Assembly (NCBI RefSeq): GCF_003946395.1
Contig: NZ_RHNZ01000004.1
Coordinates: forward strand, 62,001-126,000
Direction of reading: 5' to 3'
DNA from: Levilactobacillus fuyuanensis
Lineage (GTDB): Bacteria; Bacillota; Bacilli; Lactobacillales; Lactobacillaceae
DNA: 64,000 nucleotides
A program made the translations under genes and the position numbers. The notes below the pieces were generated by a model. The model saw only the letters and a program-made list of their open reading frames with translations, was not told the origin of the DNA and searched no databases. This document shows positions 25,147 to 33,554 of the stretch, in pieces. Every line of letters starts with the position of its first letter. Within the stretch, counting starts at the first letter, position 1.

Positions 25147-25341
25147 CTAATTTGGCTTCGTGGCGATTAAACTTTTCAGAGAACTTTGCTCGTCACTCGT
25201 CGGTATGAGTTCCCCCGACTTGATTGCGTGATACTTTTCGACTGAAATTCGAGAGCCAAAGGCCATTTCGCCATCAGTTTTATCGTATTTCTTTTGGTAG
25301 GCGATGATTGCTTCAGCAAGATCATTTAATTCTTGACTCAT
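25147..25341 (-). CDS. Small helical protein of 64 residues
   Basis: A soluble, mostly helical protein; GGAGGG lies seven bases before the ATG at 25341. The segment EMAFGSRISVEKYHAIKSGE looks like the core of a helix-turn-helix, and the whole resembles small Xre-like or lactobacillar proteins of unknown role. It is monocistronic. I am fairly sure it is coding but not of a DNA-binding function. Confidence 0.65.
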   Translation of the reverse strand: MSQELNDLAEAIIAYQKKYDKTDGEMAFGSRISVEKYHAIKSGELIPTSDEQSSLKSLIATKPN

Positions 25342-25605
25342 TAATATCCCTCCAAATGATAATCCAAATTACTGCTTACGTTTATTATACTAAAGTTTTG
25401 CAAAAGCGGTGAAATAACCCTCGATATCTGCAAGTTTTTTTGTATTCTACTTGATGAATAGGCAAAAATTGCGTAAACTTATATCCAATATAACAATTAT
25501 CGTTGATTAGTGCGGGAATTGTTAACGTAATTTGGTCAACCTGTCATGGTTCTGTGATGTTGCTGGCTTAAGCTAAGCGGTAAGAAAGACCGATGAGGTG
25601 ACAGG

Positions 25606-25776
25606 ATGAATCTGAAACATGTAATTTCGAGTTTGACCACGGCAGTTGTGTTGTTGGCCATTGTTAGTGTCTTCTCCTGGTTTACCATGGGGAAGCGCAC
25701 CGTGACCCACGTCAGTTCACGGCCCGCAACGGTCAATATGACGCAGACCCACGTTTCACAGATCCACGTTAAATAA
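25606..25776 (+). CDS. Small single-span membrane or secreted peptide, 56 residues
   Basis: Begins MNLKHVISSLTTAVVLLAIV: a basic start and a hydrophobic span of about 20 residues, then a polar Thr/Val/His-rich tail with a repeated THV pattern (VTHVSS, TQTHVS, QIHVK). GAGGTG lies six bases before the ATG. Without a clear cleavage site it is more likely anchored with the tail outside. It is followed by a row of hairpins and a terminator. Confidence 0.6.
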   Translation: MNLKHVISSLTTAVVLLAIVSVFSWFTMGKRTVTHVSSRPATVNMTQTHVSQIHVK

Positions 25777-25886
25777 TTGCGGAGAAACACTCCGCCACCG
25801 GGGCCGGGCAACCGGCTGTACCATCCTTAAATATCGGTAATCATATTGATTACATGACTACAGTCTCTTGTAGTTTATCAAGCGGG
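25777..25886 (+). other. Row of four small hairpins in the 3' region of the 56-residue peptide gene
   Basis: In order: GCGGAG/CTCCGC with an AAACA loop (25779-25796); a GC-rich GCCGG/CCGGC stem with GCAA loop; GTAATC/GATTAC; and ACTACA/TGTAGT. They lie between the stop codon and the terminator at 25887, giving about 145 nt of structured transcript. Confidence 0.5.
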
Positions 25887-25920
25887 GAAACAGGCTAACT
25901 TCGGTTAGTCTGTTTCTTTT
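25887..25920 (+). terminator. Strong terminator with UUCG tetraloop
   Basis: GAAACAGGCTAAC pairs with GTTAGTCTGTTTC (one G:T) around TTCG and is followed by TTTTT. Confidence 0.9.
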
Positions 25921-25949
25921 TGGTTTGAATTTCTAAATCGCATGTGCCA

Positions 25950-26137
25950 GCGCCTTACCGGGCGGCGTAAATCAGCCGGGACGCGTGGGCGGACGGCCAG
26001 AGCCAAAGTGCGGTCTCTGACCTTGCTTTGGACCGCTGGAGAACGCGTTTCAAAGACACCAAAGTTCTAAGCGGCAAAACCCGCCACTAAGAACTTTCCC
26101 ACAGCTGGGCTGATTTACGCCGCCCTCACGGCTCACA
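25950..26137 (-). repeat. Structured intergenic repeat, subfamily 1, copy B
   Basis: About 188 nt, read on the minus strand. The outer stem pairs GGGCGGCGTAAATCAGCC with GGCTGATTTACGCCGCCC, so the bases differ from copy A while pairing is kept. Hairpin 1 is at 26063-26095 (AGTTCTTAG...CTTAGAACT), hairpin 2 has CTTTGAAAC with GTCCAAAG, and hairpin 3 pairs TCAGAG with CTCTGG. It lies between the 56-residue peptide gene and the convergent 26336 gene, beyond the terminators of both. Confidence 0.85.
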
Positions 26138-26228
26138 TGGATTTAGCATTCTGTTGTGGCCGGGTTCATGTCCATTTGCAATTTCACCGTCTTAAAATAA
26201 CTCCGGATTTAAAAGAGGCCTAAATAAA

Positions 26229-26255
26229 AAGTCCGCCACCGTGGACGGACTAAGA
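26229..26255 (-). terminator. Terminator of the 26336 gene region
   Basis: On the minus strand AGTCCGTCCAC pairs with GTGGCGGACT (one mismatch) and is followed by TTTTATTT. It lies about 80 bases past the stop of the 26336 gene. Confidence 0.75.
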
Positions 26256-26335
26256 TTATCGTTAATCATATTCTACTAGCTTGAAATGAAAATCAGATCG
26301 ACGGTTCCTCCATACGGACTGTATGTGTTCAACCA

Positions 26336-26698
26336 TCAAAAGTGAAACCACTCGCTCTGGTTGCGGCGGACCTCACCGCGTAGGCCGAAGAAGTAGATCA
26401 TGAATGCTGCGGCCAACGCTGCTAGGACAACCGTCCAGAACCAGGCGTGGGTGTGAATGAACGTAAAGTATGCAAAACCTAGCGTACTCAGTGCAATTAA
26501 AGTTAAGTTGACTGGTAGATTCTTACTGTGGATGAAGGCGATGGCTAATGCCAGAACCACCGCACCCCCGAACATGTCGTCACCGGACAACCGGGTTCCC
26601 AAGCCGTTAAACAGCGCGTAGACCTCAATGATGAGACCTAACGCCAGAGCCAGGTAACCGAAAGACTGCAAGAATGTTAATTGTCGAATTCGTTTCAT
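26336..26698 (-). CDS. Small four-span membrane protein, unknown function
   Basis: A 120-residue protein with four hydrophobic segments and short polar loops; it resembles DUF308/HdeD-like or SdpI-like small membrane proteins but I cannot place it. ATG 26698 (MKRIRQLTFLQ) follows AGGTG; an in-frame GTG lies nine bases upstream. It is 45 bases downstream of tenA and may be the last gene of the thiamin operon, or have its own promoter, since TATACT lies in the gap. Confidence 0.7.
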   Translation of the reverse strand: MKRIRQLTFLQSFGYLALALGLIIEVYALFNGLGTRLSGDDMFGGAVVLALAIAFIHSKNLPVNLTLIALSTLGFAYFTFIHTHAWFWTVVLAALAAAFMIYFFGLRGEVRRNQSEWFHF

Positions 26699-26743
26699 CG
26701 ACGACACCTACTTTCTCTCTTAGGGTGTCTCTAGTATACCGCA

Positions 26744-27430
26744 TTAATTTTCGGCTGAAAAATCTGACGGCTCCACGACCGGAATATTCCAATTTTCATG
26801 GTCGAGGGCCATTTGCCAGAAGTTCAGTTCATACCAACTACTCTTTTCAAAAATGTCGAGTAACGTAGCCGTGTTGGCTGGAGTGGCGACGTGGTTGGCG
26901 AGGGCCAATTGGTCCGCCATCATCCCGGTGTAGTCATCGGCATCGTAGGTGTCCAACCAGTCCTGATAGATAGGGACTGGTGAGCCTGCCTGGGCCAACT
27001 CTTGACCGATTTCGGCGTAGAGCCAGTAACAGGGTAAGAGGCCCGCCACTGCACCGGCCGGGCCAACCGTGGCCAACGCGCGATACAGGTGACTGGTATA
27101 GGCGTAACCGGTCGGCGCTACGGGGGTCGCGGCAACCTCTGCCGCCGTGATGTTTAGGCGGTCAAAGAAGGTTTTGCGTACGGCAATCTCGCCCTGGCGC
27201 AAGTGCTTAGCCCCGGCGTGGAGCTGTTTAGCGACACGGGGGTCGGTACTCTGGCCGCCAGCGAGATCGTGAATCTTACCGAACTCTTGCAGGTAATAGT
27301 GATCCTGAATCAGATAGTAGCGAAACGTCTCTTGTGGCAAGGTGCCGGAACAGAGTTGCGTGATGAAGGGGTGGTGCTTGGAGGCCGTCCACGAAGCCAA
27401 TGTTGCGGCGTGTGCTTGATCGGTAAACAT
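26744..27430 (-). CDS. tenA: TenA-family aminopyrimidine aminohydrolase (thiaminase II)
   Basis: Salvages the pyrimidine half of degraded thiamin by hydrolysing aminopyrimidine derivatives; 228 residues, the usual size. Family marks are HPFITQLCSGTLPQETFRYY at residues 20-39 with the FRYYLIQDHYYL helix, the active-site cysteine in GLLPCYWLYAEIG, and YQDWLDTYDADDY. It follows the ECF genes by 24 bases with AAAAGGAG, and the TPP riboswitch upstream of ykoE fits a shared regulation. Confidence 0.93.
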   Translation of the reverse strand: MFTDQAHAATLASWTASKHHPFITQLCSGTLPQETFRYYLIQDHYYLQEFGKIHDLAGGQSTDPRVAKQLHAGAKHLRQGEIAVRKTFFDRLNITAAEVAATPVAPTGYAYTSHLYRALATVGPAGAVAGLLPCYWLYAEIGQELAQAGSPVPIYQDWLDTYDADDYTGMMADQLALANHVATPANTATLLDIFEKSSWYELNFWQMALDHENWNIPVVEPSDFSAEN

Positions 27431-27454
27431 GACAAAACTCCTTTTAGATTAACA

Positions 27455-28108
27455 TTAGGGTAGGCCGATGAACAGACCGACCTGAACCAAGACGAGACTG
27501 CCGCAGAAGAGCCACCAGTCACGAGCAACGAGTGGCACGGTCAGGGAGTGGGTCCGCGGTGCACCTTCCACGAAGCCGTGGGAGGTCATGGCTGCCGCCA
27601 ACTGATCCGACCAATTCATGGCTGCCAGGATAACTTTGAAATACAGCCGGGGTGACCAAACGTGCAGGACTTCCCCGCGCATCAAGGCCGCGGCTCGCAC
27701 AGTGGAGACTTCGGCCTGAATTTTAGGCATCAGGTTGAAGGCTGCCAGAAATCCATAAGCAAATTTGCTAGGTAGCTTGGCGTTCTGTTCCAGAGAACGG
27801 GTCAGCCACAGTGGCTTGGTAGTCAGTGTGAACCAGCCACCCATATAGACGTAGACGAACATCCGCGTGAAGATGACGATTAAGAAGTGTGTCGAGGCAT
27901 CTCCGCGGAGCATCAATGACCAAACCAGGGCGCTGGCGAAGAAGAGCGGCACAATCGTCAATAAGAGCAGGCGGCGCCACGGCACACGGTTGATCAGCAT
28001 GAGCAAGAGGCTCACGACAATCAAGACGACGTTGACCGTCCACACCTGAACGAAGGAAACTTCCAGCGCAATCAGGGTGATCAATGCCAGTTTCAATGAG
28101 GGGTTCAT
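27455..28108 (-). CDS. ykoC: ECF transporter transmembrane (T) component, YkoC-like
   Basis: Membrane coupling subunit of an energy-coupling-factor importer, 217 residues. Four or five hydrophobic segments are seen. The coupling motifs that touch the ATPase are ARAAALMRGE-like: VRAAALMRGEVLH and AMTSHGFVEGAPR, matching the two A-R-G/S-x-G-type motifs of T components. ATGA overlap with ykoD. With ykoE and ykoD it forms a dedicated importer for hydroxymethylpyrimidine or thiamin. Confidence 0.88.
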   Translation of the reverse strand: MNPSLKLALITLIALEVSFVQVWTVNVVLIVVSLLLMLINRVPWRRLLLLTIVPLFFASALVWSLMLRGDASTHFLIVIFTRMFVYVYMGGWFTLTTKPLWLTRSLEQNAKLPSKFAYGFLAAFNLMPKIQAEVSTVRAAALMRGEVLHVWSPRLYFKVILAAMNWSDQLAAAMTSHGFVEGAPRTHSLTVPLVARDWWLFCGSLVLVQVGLFIGLP

Positions 28109-29514
28109 GCGCTCACCCCCTGATAGGTCAGCTGTTTGTCGGCCAATTGTAAATGCAGATCGACCAAGTCGTCCAGTCCGCTGAGCTGATGACTGATCAG
28201 AATCAGCGTGAGATCGAGTTCGCGTTGAACCGTGGTCAAAATGGCCATGACCGTTTGAATCGAGGCGTAATCCAGTCCCTTCAAGGGTTCATCGAGCAAT
28301 AAGACTTCGGGCGTCATCATGAGCATACACAGGAGCTGGAGCTTTTTCTGCTGACCGCTACTCAGGGAATAGAGCACCTGGTCGTCGCGGCCATCGAGGT
28401 TGAGCTCGCGTAGAAGGGATTGCACCCGTTCCGGCGTGAAGTAGGTGCTATTGCCGTATTTTTGCGAGAGCGCCAGTTCCTCAGCCACGGTTACGTTGAG
28501 AAATTGTGCGGTGGCTGACTGGAACATCAGGCCAACTTGCCGCGCATAGTGGCGTTTCCGGAGCTTCTTAATGTCAGTGTCGCGATAGGCAATGTGGCCT
28601 TGATAGTGACCTAGACGAACGAGCGCTTTGAACAGGGTGGACTTACCGCTGCCGTTGGGGCCGGTGATCAGCGTTGTTCGATGCGCATAAAAGCTGAGAT
28701 CTTGTGGTGTCAGGAGCTGCCGGTCGCCGTGGGCCAGCCCCAACTGAGTACCATACAGGCGGACGGTGAGCTGGTCGGTCGGCAGTTGAACGTGCGACAG
28801 ACGTAGCCGTTGTGGCGTGAAAGCCGCGAAACGTTGCTGCGTCTCGGCTGTCGAGAGCAAGTTGAGCTGTCCATCCGCCAAAACGGCGAGGTGGTCGACC
28901 CACTGCTGATAGCCACTGAGGTCGTGATCGGCCAGAACAATCGTCTTACCGCGGTCGGTGCACAGCGCTACTAGTTTTTCCAACAGTACCAGCCGAGTCG
29001 GTGGATCGATGCTGGCGAACGGTTCGTCTAAGAGAATAACGTCGCTGTTCATGGCAACGATGATGGCCAATGCCACCTTCTGTTGTTCGCCACCGGAGAG
29101 CTGCATGAGCTTGCGAAATTTCAAATCTGAAATACCTACGAAGGCCAGAGCGGTATCGCTACGTTGCGCAATCTGCTCGGCGGGCACTTGTTGATTTTCT
29201 AGAGCGAAGCGCAGTTCGTTCTGGACGGTATCCATGGTGAATTGCGTGCTGGGTTCCTGAAAGAGCATGGCCACGGTGGCAGCGCGCTGGGTTGGGGCGA
29301 CGCTACTGAGTGGATGACCATCAAACGTAATCGCATCGTCGGCGTTAGGAAGCAGTCCGGCAATCAACTTGAGTAGTGTAGACTTGCCGCCGCCGGAAAC
29401 GCCGGTCAGCAGTGAAAATTTGTCAGCAGGAAAGGTGCCAGAGAGGTGATTCAGCACCGGCTGGTCTTGCTTCGGATAGGTGTAAGTGAGTGATTGTACC
29501 GTGACGGTAGCCAA
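28105..29514 (-). CDS. ykoD: ECF transporter duplicated ATPase, YkoD-like
   Basis: Two fused ABC ATPase domains in 469 residues, as in YkoD. Domain 1: Walker A GVSGGGKST (about residues 38-46), signature LSGGEQQKVALA, Walker B VILLDEP. Domain 2: Walker A GPNGSGKST (about 290-298), signature LSSGQQKKLQLL, Walker B VLLLDEP. The start is a TTG at 29514 with GGGGGAA upstream. A gap of 431 bases separates it from ykoE, holding a copy of the structured repeat on the other strand. Confidence 0.9.
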   Translation of the reverse strand: MATVTVQSLTYTYPKQDQPVLNHLSGTFPADKFSLLTGVSGGGKSTLLKLIAGLLPNADDAITFDGHPLSSVAPTQRAATVAMLFQEPSTQFTMDTVQNELRFALENQQVPAEQIAQRSDTALAFVGISDLKFRKLMQLSGGEQQKVALAIIVAMNSDVILLDEPFASIDPPTRLVLLEKLVALCTDRGKTIVLADHDLSGYQQWVDHLAVLADGQLNLLSTAETQQRFAAFTPQRLRLSHVQLPTDQLTVRLYGTQLGLAHGDRQLLTPQDLSFYAHRTTLITGPNGSGKSTLFKALVRLGHYQGHIAYRDTDIKKLRKRHYARQVGLMFQSATAQFLNVTVAEELALSQKYGNSTYFTPERVQSLLRELNLDGRDDQVLYSLSSGQQKKLQLLCMLMMTPEVLLLDEPLKGLDYASIQTVMAILTTVQRELDLTLILISHQLSGLDDLVDLHLQLADKQLTYQGVSA

Positions 29515-29741
29515 ATAAATTCCCCCAATACTGCTTGTAAGACTTGAAAATAAGTTGCTTGATAAACGTGTGAATGGTTGTTTGTAATTGTTTGAAATTT
29601 TGATCGTTCAGCCAGTTCTTGGTCTAAGGATTTGTTGTGTGAATATCCCTAACCATGGAGCAATGTTGTGATTTTGATAGAAGTGTAAGACGTACTCGAA
29701 GTGACGATGAAGGGCTATCCTTTTTTGCTGGACCAACATTG
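29515..29741. other. Non-coding gap inside the thiamin operon
   Basis: AT-rich sequence between the ykoD start and repeat copy C. No reading frame with ribosome site is seen. It may hold a secondary promoter for ykoD, which would explain how the operon tolerates the inserted repeat. Confidence 0.4.
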
Positions 29742-29927
29742 TGTGAGCCGCAGGAGTGGTGAAAATGGACTCAGCTGTGGGAAGTCTCTTAGCGGCGAAT
29801 GCCGGTTAGAGACTTGGTGGGATTGAGACGTGTTTTTCGGCTCAATCCCAAGTCTAAAGACCGCTTTATGGCTTTAGACGTCCGCCCTCAGCGTTGTTCC
29901 GGTCCATTTTCACCACTCTGGAGGCGC
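29742..29927 (+). repeat. Structured intergenic repeat, subfamily 1, copy C
   Basis: About 186 nt, plus strand from TGTGAGCCG to GGAGGCGC. The outer stem pairs AGTGGTGAAAATGGACT with GGTCCATTTTCACCACT. Hairpin 1 (29782-29815) is AAGTCTCTTAG...GTTAGAGACTT, hairpin 2 pairs GGGATTGAG with CTCAATCCC, and hairpin 3 pairs GTCTAAAG with CTTTAGAC; the last two are fully changed against other copies but still pair. It lies between ykoE and ykoD, antisense to the operon. Confidence 0.85.
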
Positions 29928-29945
29928 TGTGAGGCGACGGCGAGG

Positions 29946-30500
29946 TTAGTCCTTCAAGACGTGGGCGCGGACCAGAAGATTGTTGATCAGCTTAGTCAGC
30001 ACGCCGCCGAAGACGAAGACGGAAAGCAACCGCACGCAGAACAGCAATAACAGGAATGGCAGGTGGTAAGCGGCATACCCATTACGAATCAGGTCCCATG
30101 CGAAGGTAACGATGGTCGTGGTCAATGTGCTCATGGCCAGCGTGAACCAGCCGTAGCGCTTGTAGCCAGTAAAAATGAAACCGAGTTCGGAACCGAAACC
30201 TTGGAGCACACCTGAAATCAGCGTGCTGGCGCCCCAGATACCCCCGAGAAACATTTCTACCACGGCACCCAAGAGTTCACCCAGGGTTGCCGCACCGGGA
30301 ATCCGAATCACGAAACCTGCGAGGGGCCCCGCCATGACCCAGATACCTAACAACAGTTCATTTGCCAGAGGTTGTAACCCGAATGGCGCTAAGGCCGCCG
30401 CTAAAATTGTGTAGACCGGACCGATTGCCCAGAAAATAACACCCATAAAAATTGCAATAATCGTTACTAAAATAATATCTCTAATATGCCAACGCTTCAT
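29946..30500 (-). CDS. ykoE: ECF transporter substrate-binding (S) component, YkoE-like
   Basis: Membrane protein of 184 residues with about five or six hydrophobic spans. The opening MKRWHIRDIILVTIIAIFMG is typical of YkoE proteins, which bind thiamin or its hydroxymethylpyrimidine moiety. The ATG at 30500 has AGGAGG at good distance; ATGs further upstream fall inside or beyond the terminator of the riboswitch. It is the first gene of the ykoE-ykoD-ykoC-tenA cluster. Confidence 0.9.
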   Translation of the reverse strand: MKRWHIRDIILVTIIAIFMGVIFWAIGPVYTILAAALAPFGLQPLANELLLGIWVMAGPLAGFVIRIPGAATLGELLGAVVEMFLGGIWGASTLISGVLQGFGSELGFIFTGYKRYGWFTLAMSTLTTTIVTFAWDLIRNGYAAYHLPFLLLLFCVRLLSVFVFGGVLTKLINNLLVRAHVLKD

Positions 30501-30543
30501 AAACATCCGCCTCCTAAAATTTAGACGCTGAGGGGCCACCAAT

Positions 30544-30577
30544 GCTAAAAAAATCCCCACTAAGTCCATTAGTGGGG
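30544..30577 (-). terminator. Riboswitch-controlled terminator in front of ykoE
   Basis: On the minus strand CCCCACTAA pairs with TTAGTGGGG around TGGAC and is followed by ATTTTTTTA. It lies between the TPP aptamer and ykoE, as expected for transcription attenuation when TPP is bound. Confidence 0.9.
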
Positions 30578-30596
30578 TCATTGATAGCTATTGATT

Positions 30597-30669
30597 ACGC
30601 GTTCCCTTCGCTGGTATTAACCAGAGCAGGTTCAATGGGTTTGATCTCAGCCGCGATGGCACCCCAGTC
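30597..30669 (-). ncRNA. TPP riboswitch aptamer (THI box)
   Basis: On the minus strand the conserved parts appear in order: GGGGTGCC, GGCTGAGAT, ACCCATTGAACCTG, CTCTGGTTAATACCAG and CGAAGGGAAC. The CTGAGA and ACCTGA-type loops that bind thiamin pyrophosphate are intact, apart from a C in ACCTGC where the consensus often has A. It controls ykoE-ykoD-ykoC-tenA. Confidence 0.95.
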
Positions 30670-30886
30670 GTATTTGATTAATCTTAGCTTAACGAGTTTA
30701 TCTGAGAATTGCAACCACAGCCGGAAAAAATCGTTTCTATGCTATGAGCTGTTCAGCGCTGAAATTGTTTTTACAACTACGTTACAGTCGCACCTATGTT
30801 CCCCGAATTGCTTTCGGTTGCTGGGGAAGAGTGCTATTCTAATAGTTAGTTGTCTTAATTATTACTGGATGGAAAGGATTCGAGTT

Positions 30887-32059
30887 ATGCGCAAAGTACA
30901 TATGAAACGCGGTCTCATCGCGTTTGCCGTTGCCATTACGATGGGCGGCGTGGTCAGTCCGGTTGTGCCGGTGAATGCCGCAACTGGGTACAAGACCGTC
31001 AGCACCAAATCAATCAAGAAGACGGCCTATCACAAGAAGAGTGCCAAGGGAGCCATCTTCAACAAGAAACACACCCGTAAGGTGATTAACCTAACTGCGC
31101 ATCCCCACACGACGTGGTACGCCACGAAGCAGGCGACGCTGAAGCATGGCAAGACTAAGGGTGTTTACCTCTACATCAAGAATAGCAAGAACAGCGTTAA
31201 GGGTTGGATCTGGCATGGTTACCTGAAGAAGGGCAAGGCACCGTTCACCTTGACCAAGGCCAAGGCCGCCGTTGCCATGGACGCGAAGACGGGGAAGGTT
31301 GTTTGGGCCAAGCATGCCAACACGGCACGGCCAATCGCTTCCGTTTCGAAGCTGATGACGTTGTACTTGACGCTGAAGAAGATCGATGGCAAGTCGAGCA
31401 ACTGGAATCACAAAATTAAAATTACCAGTCGTGGCTTGGTCTCCATGAGTCGTAGTGCCTCCTGTGGCGGCTTTCACTTTAAGCTGAACCATAAATACAC
31501 GGTCCGTCAGCTCTATTATGCGGCCTTTCTGGATTCATCGAACAACTCCGCGATTGCGCTGGGCAAGTGGGTCGGTGGTAGCAATGGTAAGTTCATTCGG
31601 AAGATGAATGCGCAAGCCAAGTCCTGGAATATGGGGCAAGCCCACTTTGTTTCAGCATCCGGCTTGGAAAATAGTGACCTGCGGCAGTACGGGTATGCCT
31701 ATGGTAAGGCCAATGCCAACAAGGTTTCGGCCAAGGACGTGGCTTTGATTGCCCGGCACCTGATTACCCAGTATCCACGGGTTCTGAAGGATGGTAAGAT
31801 TGGCTCAATGAAAGTCAACGGGCAGGTCTGCCATAACTACAACAACCTGTTGAAGGGGCGGAAGTATTACCGTGCTTCTCTGCGGGTCGATGGCCTAAAG
31901 ACCGGTTACACGCCATTAGCTGGCTATTGTTTCGTCGGAACGGGTCAGAAATCCGGCAAGCACCGGGTGATTACGGTCGTCTTGCACGATGAAAATGAGT
32001 TTACCGAAACGCGGTCACTCATGAACCACGCTTACAGTATGAGCAGTATGAATGACTAG
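30887..32059 (+). CDS. Secreted D-alanyl-D-alanine carboxypeptidase (S11), first of a tandem pair
   Basis: Trims the terminal D-alanine of peptidoglycan stem peptides outside the membrane. 390 residues with a signal peptide of about 31 residues ending VPVNAA. Residues about 35-115 hold a module ending VKGWIWHGYLKKG, similar to GW-type wall-binding repeats. The penicillin-binding domain follows: SVSK (S152-K155), SSN, and KTG in LKTGYTP. The ATG at 30887 is chosen for GGAAAGG upstream; the much longer open frame runs into the riboswitch region. No C-terminal anchor is seen. Confidence 0.9.
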   Translation: MRKVHMKRGLIAFAVAITMGGVVSPVVPVNAATGYKTVSTKSIKKTAYHKKSAKGAIFNKKHTRKVINLTAHPHTTWYATKQATLKHGKTKGVYLYIKNSKNSVKGWIWHGYLKKGKAPFTLTKAKAAVAMDAKTGKVVWAKHANTARPIASVSKLMTLYLTLKKIDGKSSNWNHKIKITSRGLVSMSRSASCGGFHFKLNHKYTVRQLYYAAFLDSSNNSAIALGKWVGGSNGKFIRKMNAQAKSWNMGQAHFVSASGLENSDLRQYGYAYGKANANKVSAKDVALIARHLITQYPRVLKDGKIGSMKVNGQVCHNYNNLLKGRKYYRASLRVDGLKTGYTPLAGYCFVGTGQKSGKHRVITVVLHDENEFTETRSLMNHAYSMSSMND

Positions 32060-32098
32060 GTAATACTTGAATTTAGAAAAATAATAATTGTGCTTGGA

Positions 32099-32145
32099 AG
32101 TGTTCAGTGAGAAGTGATTGATTCTTACTGAATACTTTTTATTTT
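32099..32145 (+). terminator. Terminator of the first carboxypeptidase gene
   Basis: AGTGTTCAGTGAG pairs with CTTACTGAATACTT (two G:T pairs) and runs into TTTTTATTTT. Confidence 0.85.
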
Positions 32146-32371
32146 GGGGAGAAACGCAGTGTCTTAGGTCATTTTCGCTGTCCTAAAGGCAATGATAATG
32201 TGGCGTGACCCCCGAAAGGTCCAGTCAGCAATTAGTTCAGCCGACAAACGGTGGATTACGATAAAATTACGGTCCCAACAACTAGGTTACAAAGTCGCGA
32301 GAAGTCTTGTCGCCGGTCCGTTTACCATGGTAGGCTGACTGTTAGAGATTAGAAAAGGGGAATACATACCA

Positions 32372-33538
32372 ATGAGAATTTCAAAGTTCAAGGGGTTCAT
32401 GCTGGCCCTGTTATTTACGGTGACATTAGGGGCCGCCGTAAACGTGCAGGTGACCGCCAATGCCGCGACCTATACCACGGTGTCGACGAAGACGGTAACG
32501 AAGGCCGCCTATCACAAGAAGAGTACGGCAGGGGCCATTTACAACAAGGCACATAACAAGCGGATTGCCACAATGAAGGGGTATCCCAACACGACTTGGT
32601 ACGTGACGCAACAGGCCACGCTCAAGCACAGTAATTCTAAGGGGATTTATTACTACGTTGCCAACAAGAGTGGGTCCGTTAAGGGCTGGATCTGGCACGG
32701 CTACCTGAAGAAGGGAAAGGCCCCATTTGGCCTGAAGTACGCTAAGAACGCTGTTGCTTTGGATTACACGACGGGGAAAGCTGTTTGGTCCAAGAGTGCC
32801 AACACGGCGCGGCCAATCGCATCCGTTTCCAAGCTGATGACGCTGTACCTGGTCTTAGACAAGATCGACAATGGGTCCGGCAAGTGGACTGATATTGTGA
32901 AGACCAATAATAGTGGACTAGTTGCGATGGGAAATAGCGCCAGCTGTGGGGGTTTCAAGTTCTACAGCAACCACAAGTACACGGTCAAGGAATTGTACGA
33001 TGCCGCACTGTTGGATTCCTCAAACAACGCCGCCATTGCACTGGGCCAATGGGTTTCTGGTAGTAATGCCAAATTCATCAAGAAGATGAACGCGCAAGCA
33101 CAAGCCTGGAACCTGGACAAGGCCAGCTTTGTCTCGGCTTCTGGCCTGGAAAACAGCGACTTAAAGGCATTTGGTTACAACTACGGTTCGGCTAACGCCA
33201 ACATGGTTTCCGCTAAGGACGTTGCGTTGATTGCACAGCATCTGATCAAGGACTACCCACAAATCTTAACGGATGGTTCCGTGGGTTCCAAGACGGTCAA
33301 TGGTCAATTGTGCTATAACTACAACAACATGTTGAAGGGTCGCAAGTATTACCAAGCGAGCCTGAATGTTGACGGTTTGAAGACCGGTTATACGCCATTC
33401 GCAGGTTACTGCTTCGTGGGAACTGGTCAGAAGGCCGGCAAACACCGAGTAATTACGGTCGTTCTGCATGATGAGAATGAGTTTACCGAAACCCAGTCAT
33501 TGATGAACCATGCGTACAGCTTGGGCATGGACGCTTAA
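32372..33538 (+). CDS. Secreted D-alanyl-D-alanine carboxypeptidase (S11), second of a tandem pair
   Basis: A 388-residue paralogue of the gene at 30887, with the same plan: signal peptide of about 31 residues (VTANAA), wall-binding-like module ending KGWIWHGYLKKG, and the catalytic boxes SVSK (S151-K154), SSN and KTG. The two proteins are near-identical in the catalytic stretch around NTARPIASVSKLMTLYL and differ more in the N-terminal module. GAAAAGGGG precedes the ATG. Each gene has its own promoter space and terminator, so they can be expressed separately. Confidence 0.9.
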   Translation: MRISKFKGFMLALLFTVTLGAAVNVQVTANAATYTTVSTKTVTKAAYHKKSTAGAIYNKAHNKRIATMKGYPNTTWYVTQQATLKHSNSKGIYYYVANKSGSVKGWIWHGYLKKGKAPFGLKYAKNAVALDYTTGKAVWSKSANTARPIASVSKLMTLYLVLDKIDNGSGKWTDIVKTNNSGLVAMGNSASCGGFKFYSNHKYTVKELYDAALLDSSNNAAIALGQWVSGSNAKFIKKMNAQAQAWNLDKASFVSASGLENSDLKAFGYNYGSANANMVSAKDVALIAQHLIKDYPQILTDGSVGSKTVNGQLCYNYNNMLKGRKYYQASLNVDGLKTGYTPFAGYCFVGTGQKAGKHRVITVVLHDENEFTETQSLMNHAYSLGMDA

Positions 33539-33554
33539 TTTAGAGTTATTATCG

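Noticed and set aside
30542-30886. N-terminal extension of the first carboxypeptidase frame
   Set aside because: It would run through the TPP aptamer and terminator, and the signal peptide begins at 30887 with its own ribosome site.
31091-31492. Minus-strand frame of 133 codons inside the first carboxypeptidase gene
   Set aside because: Shadow of the well-supported plus-strand gene; no start site and no recognisable motif.
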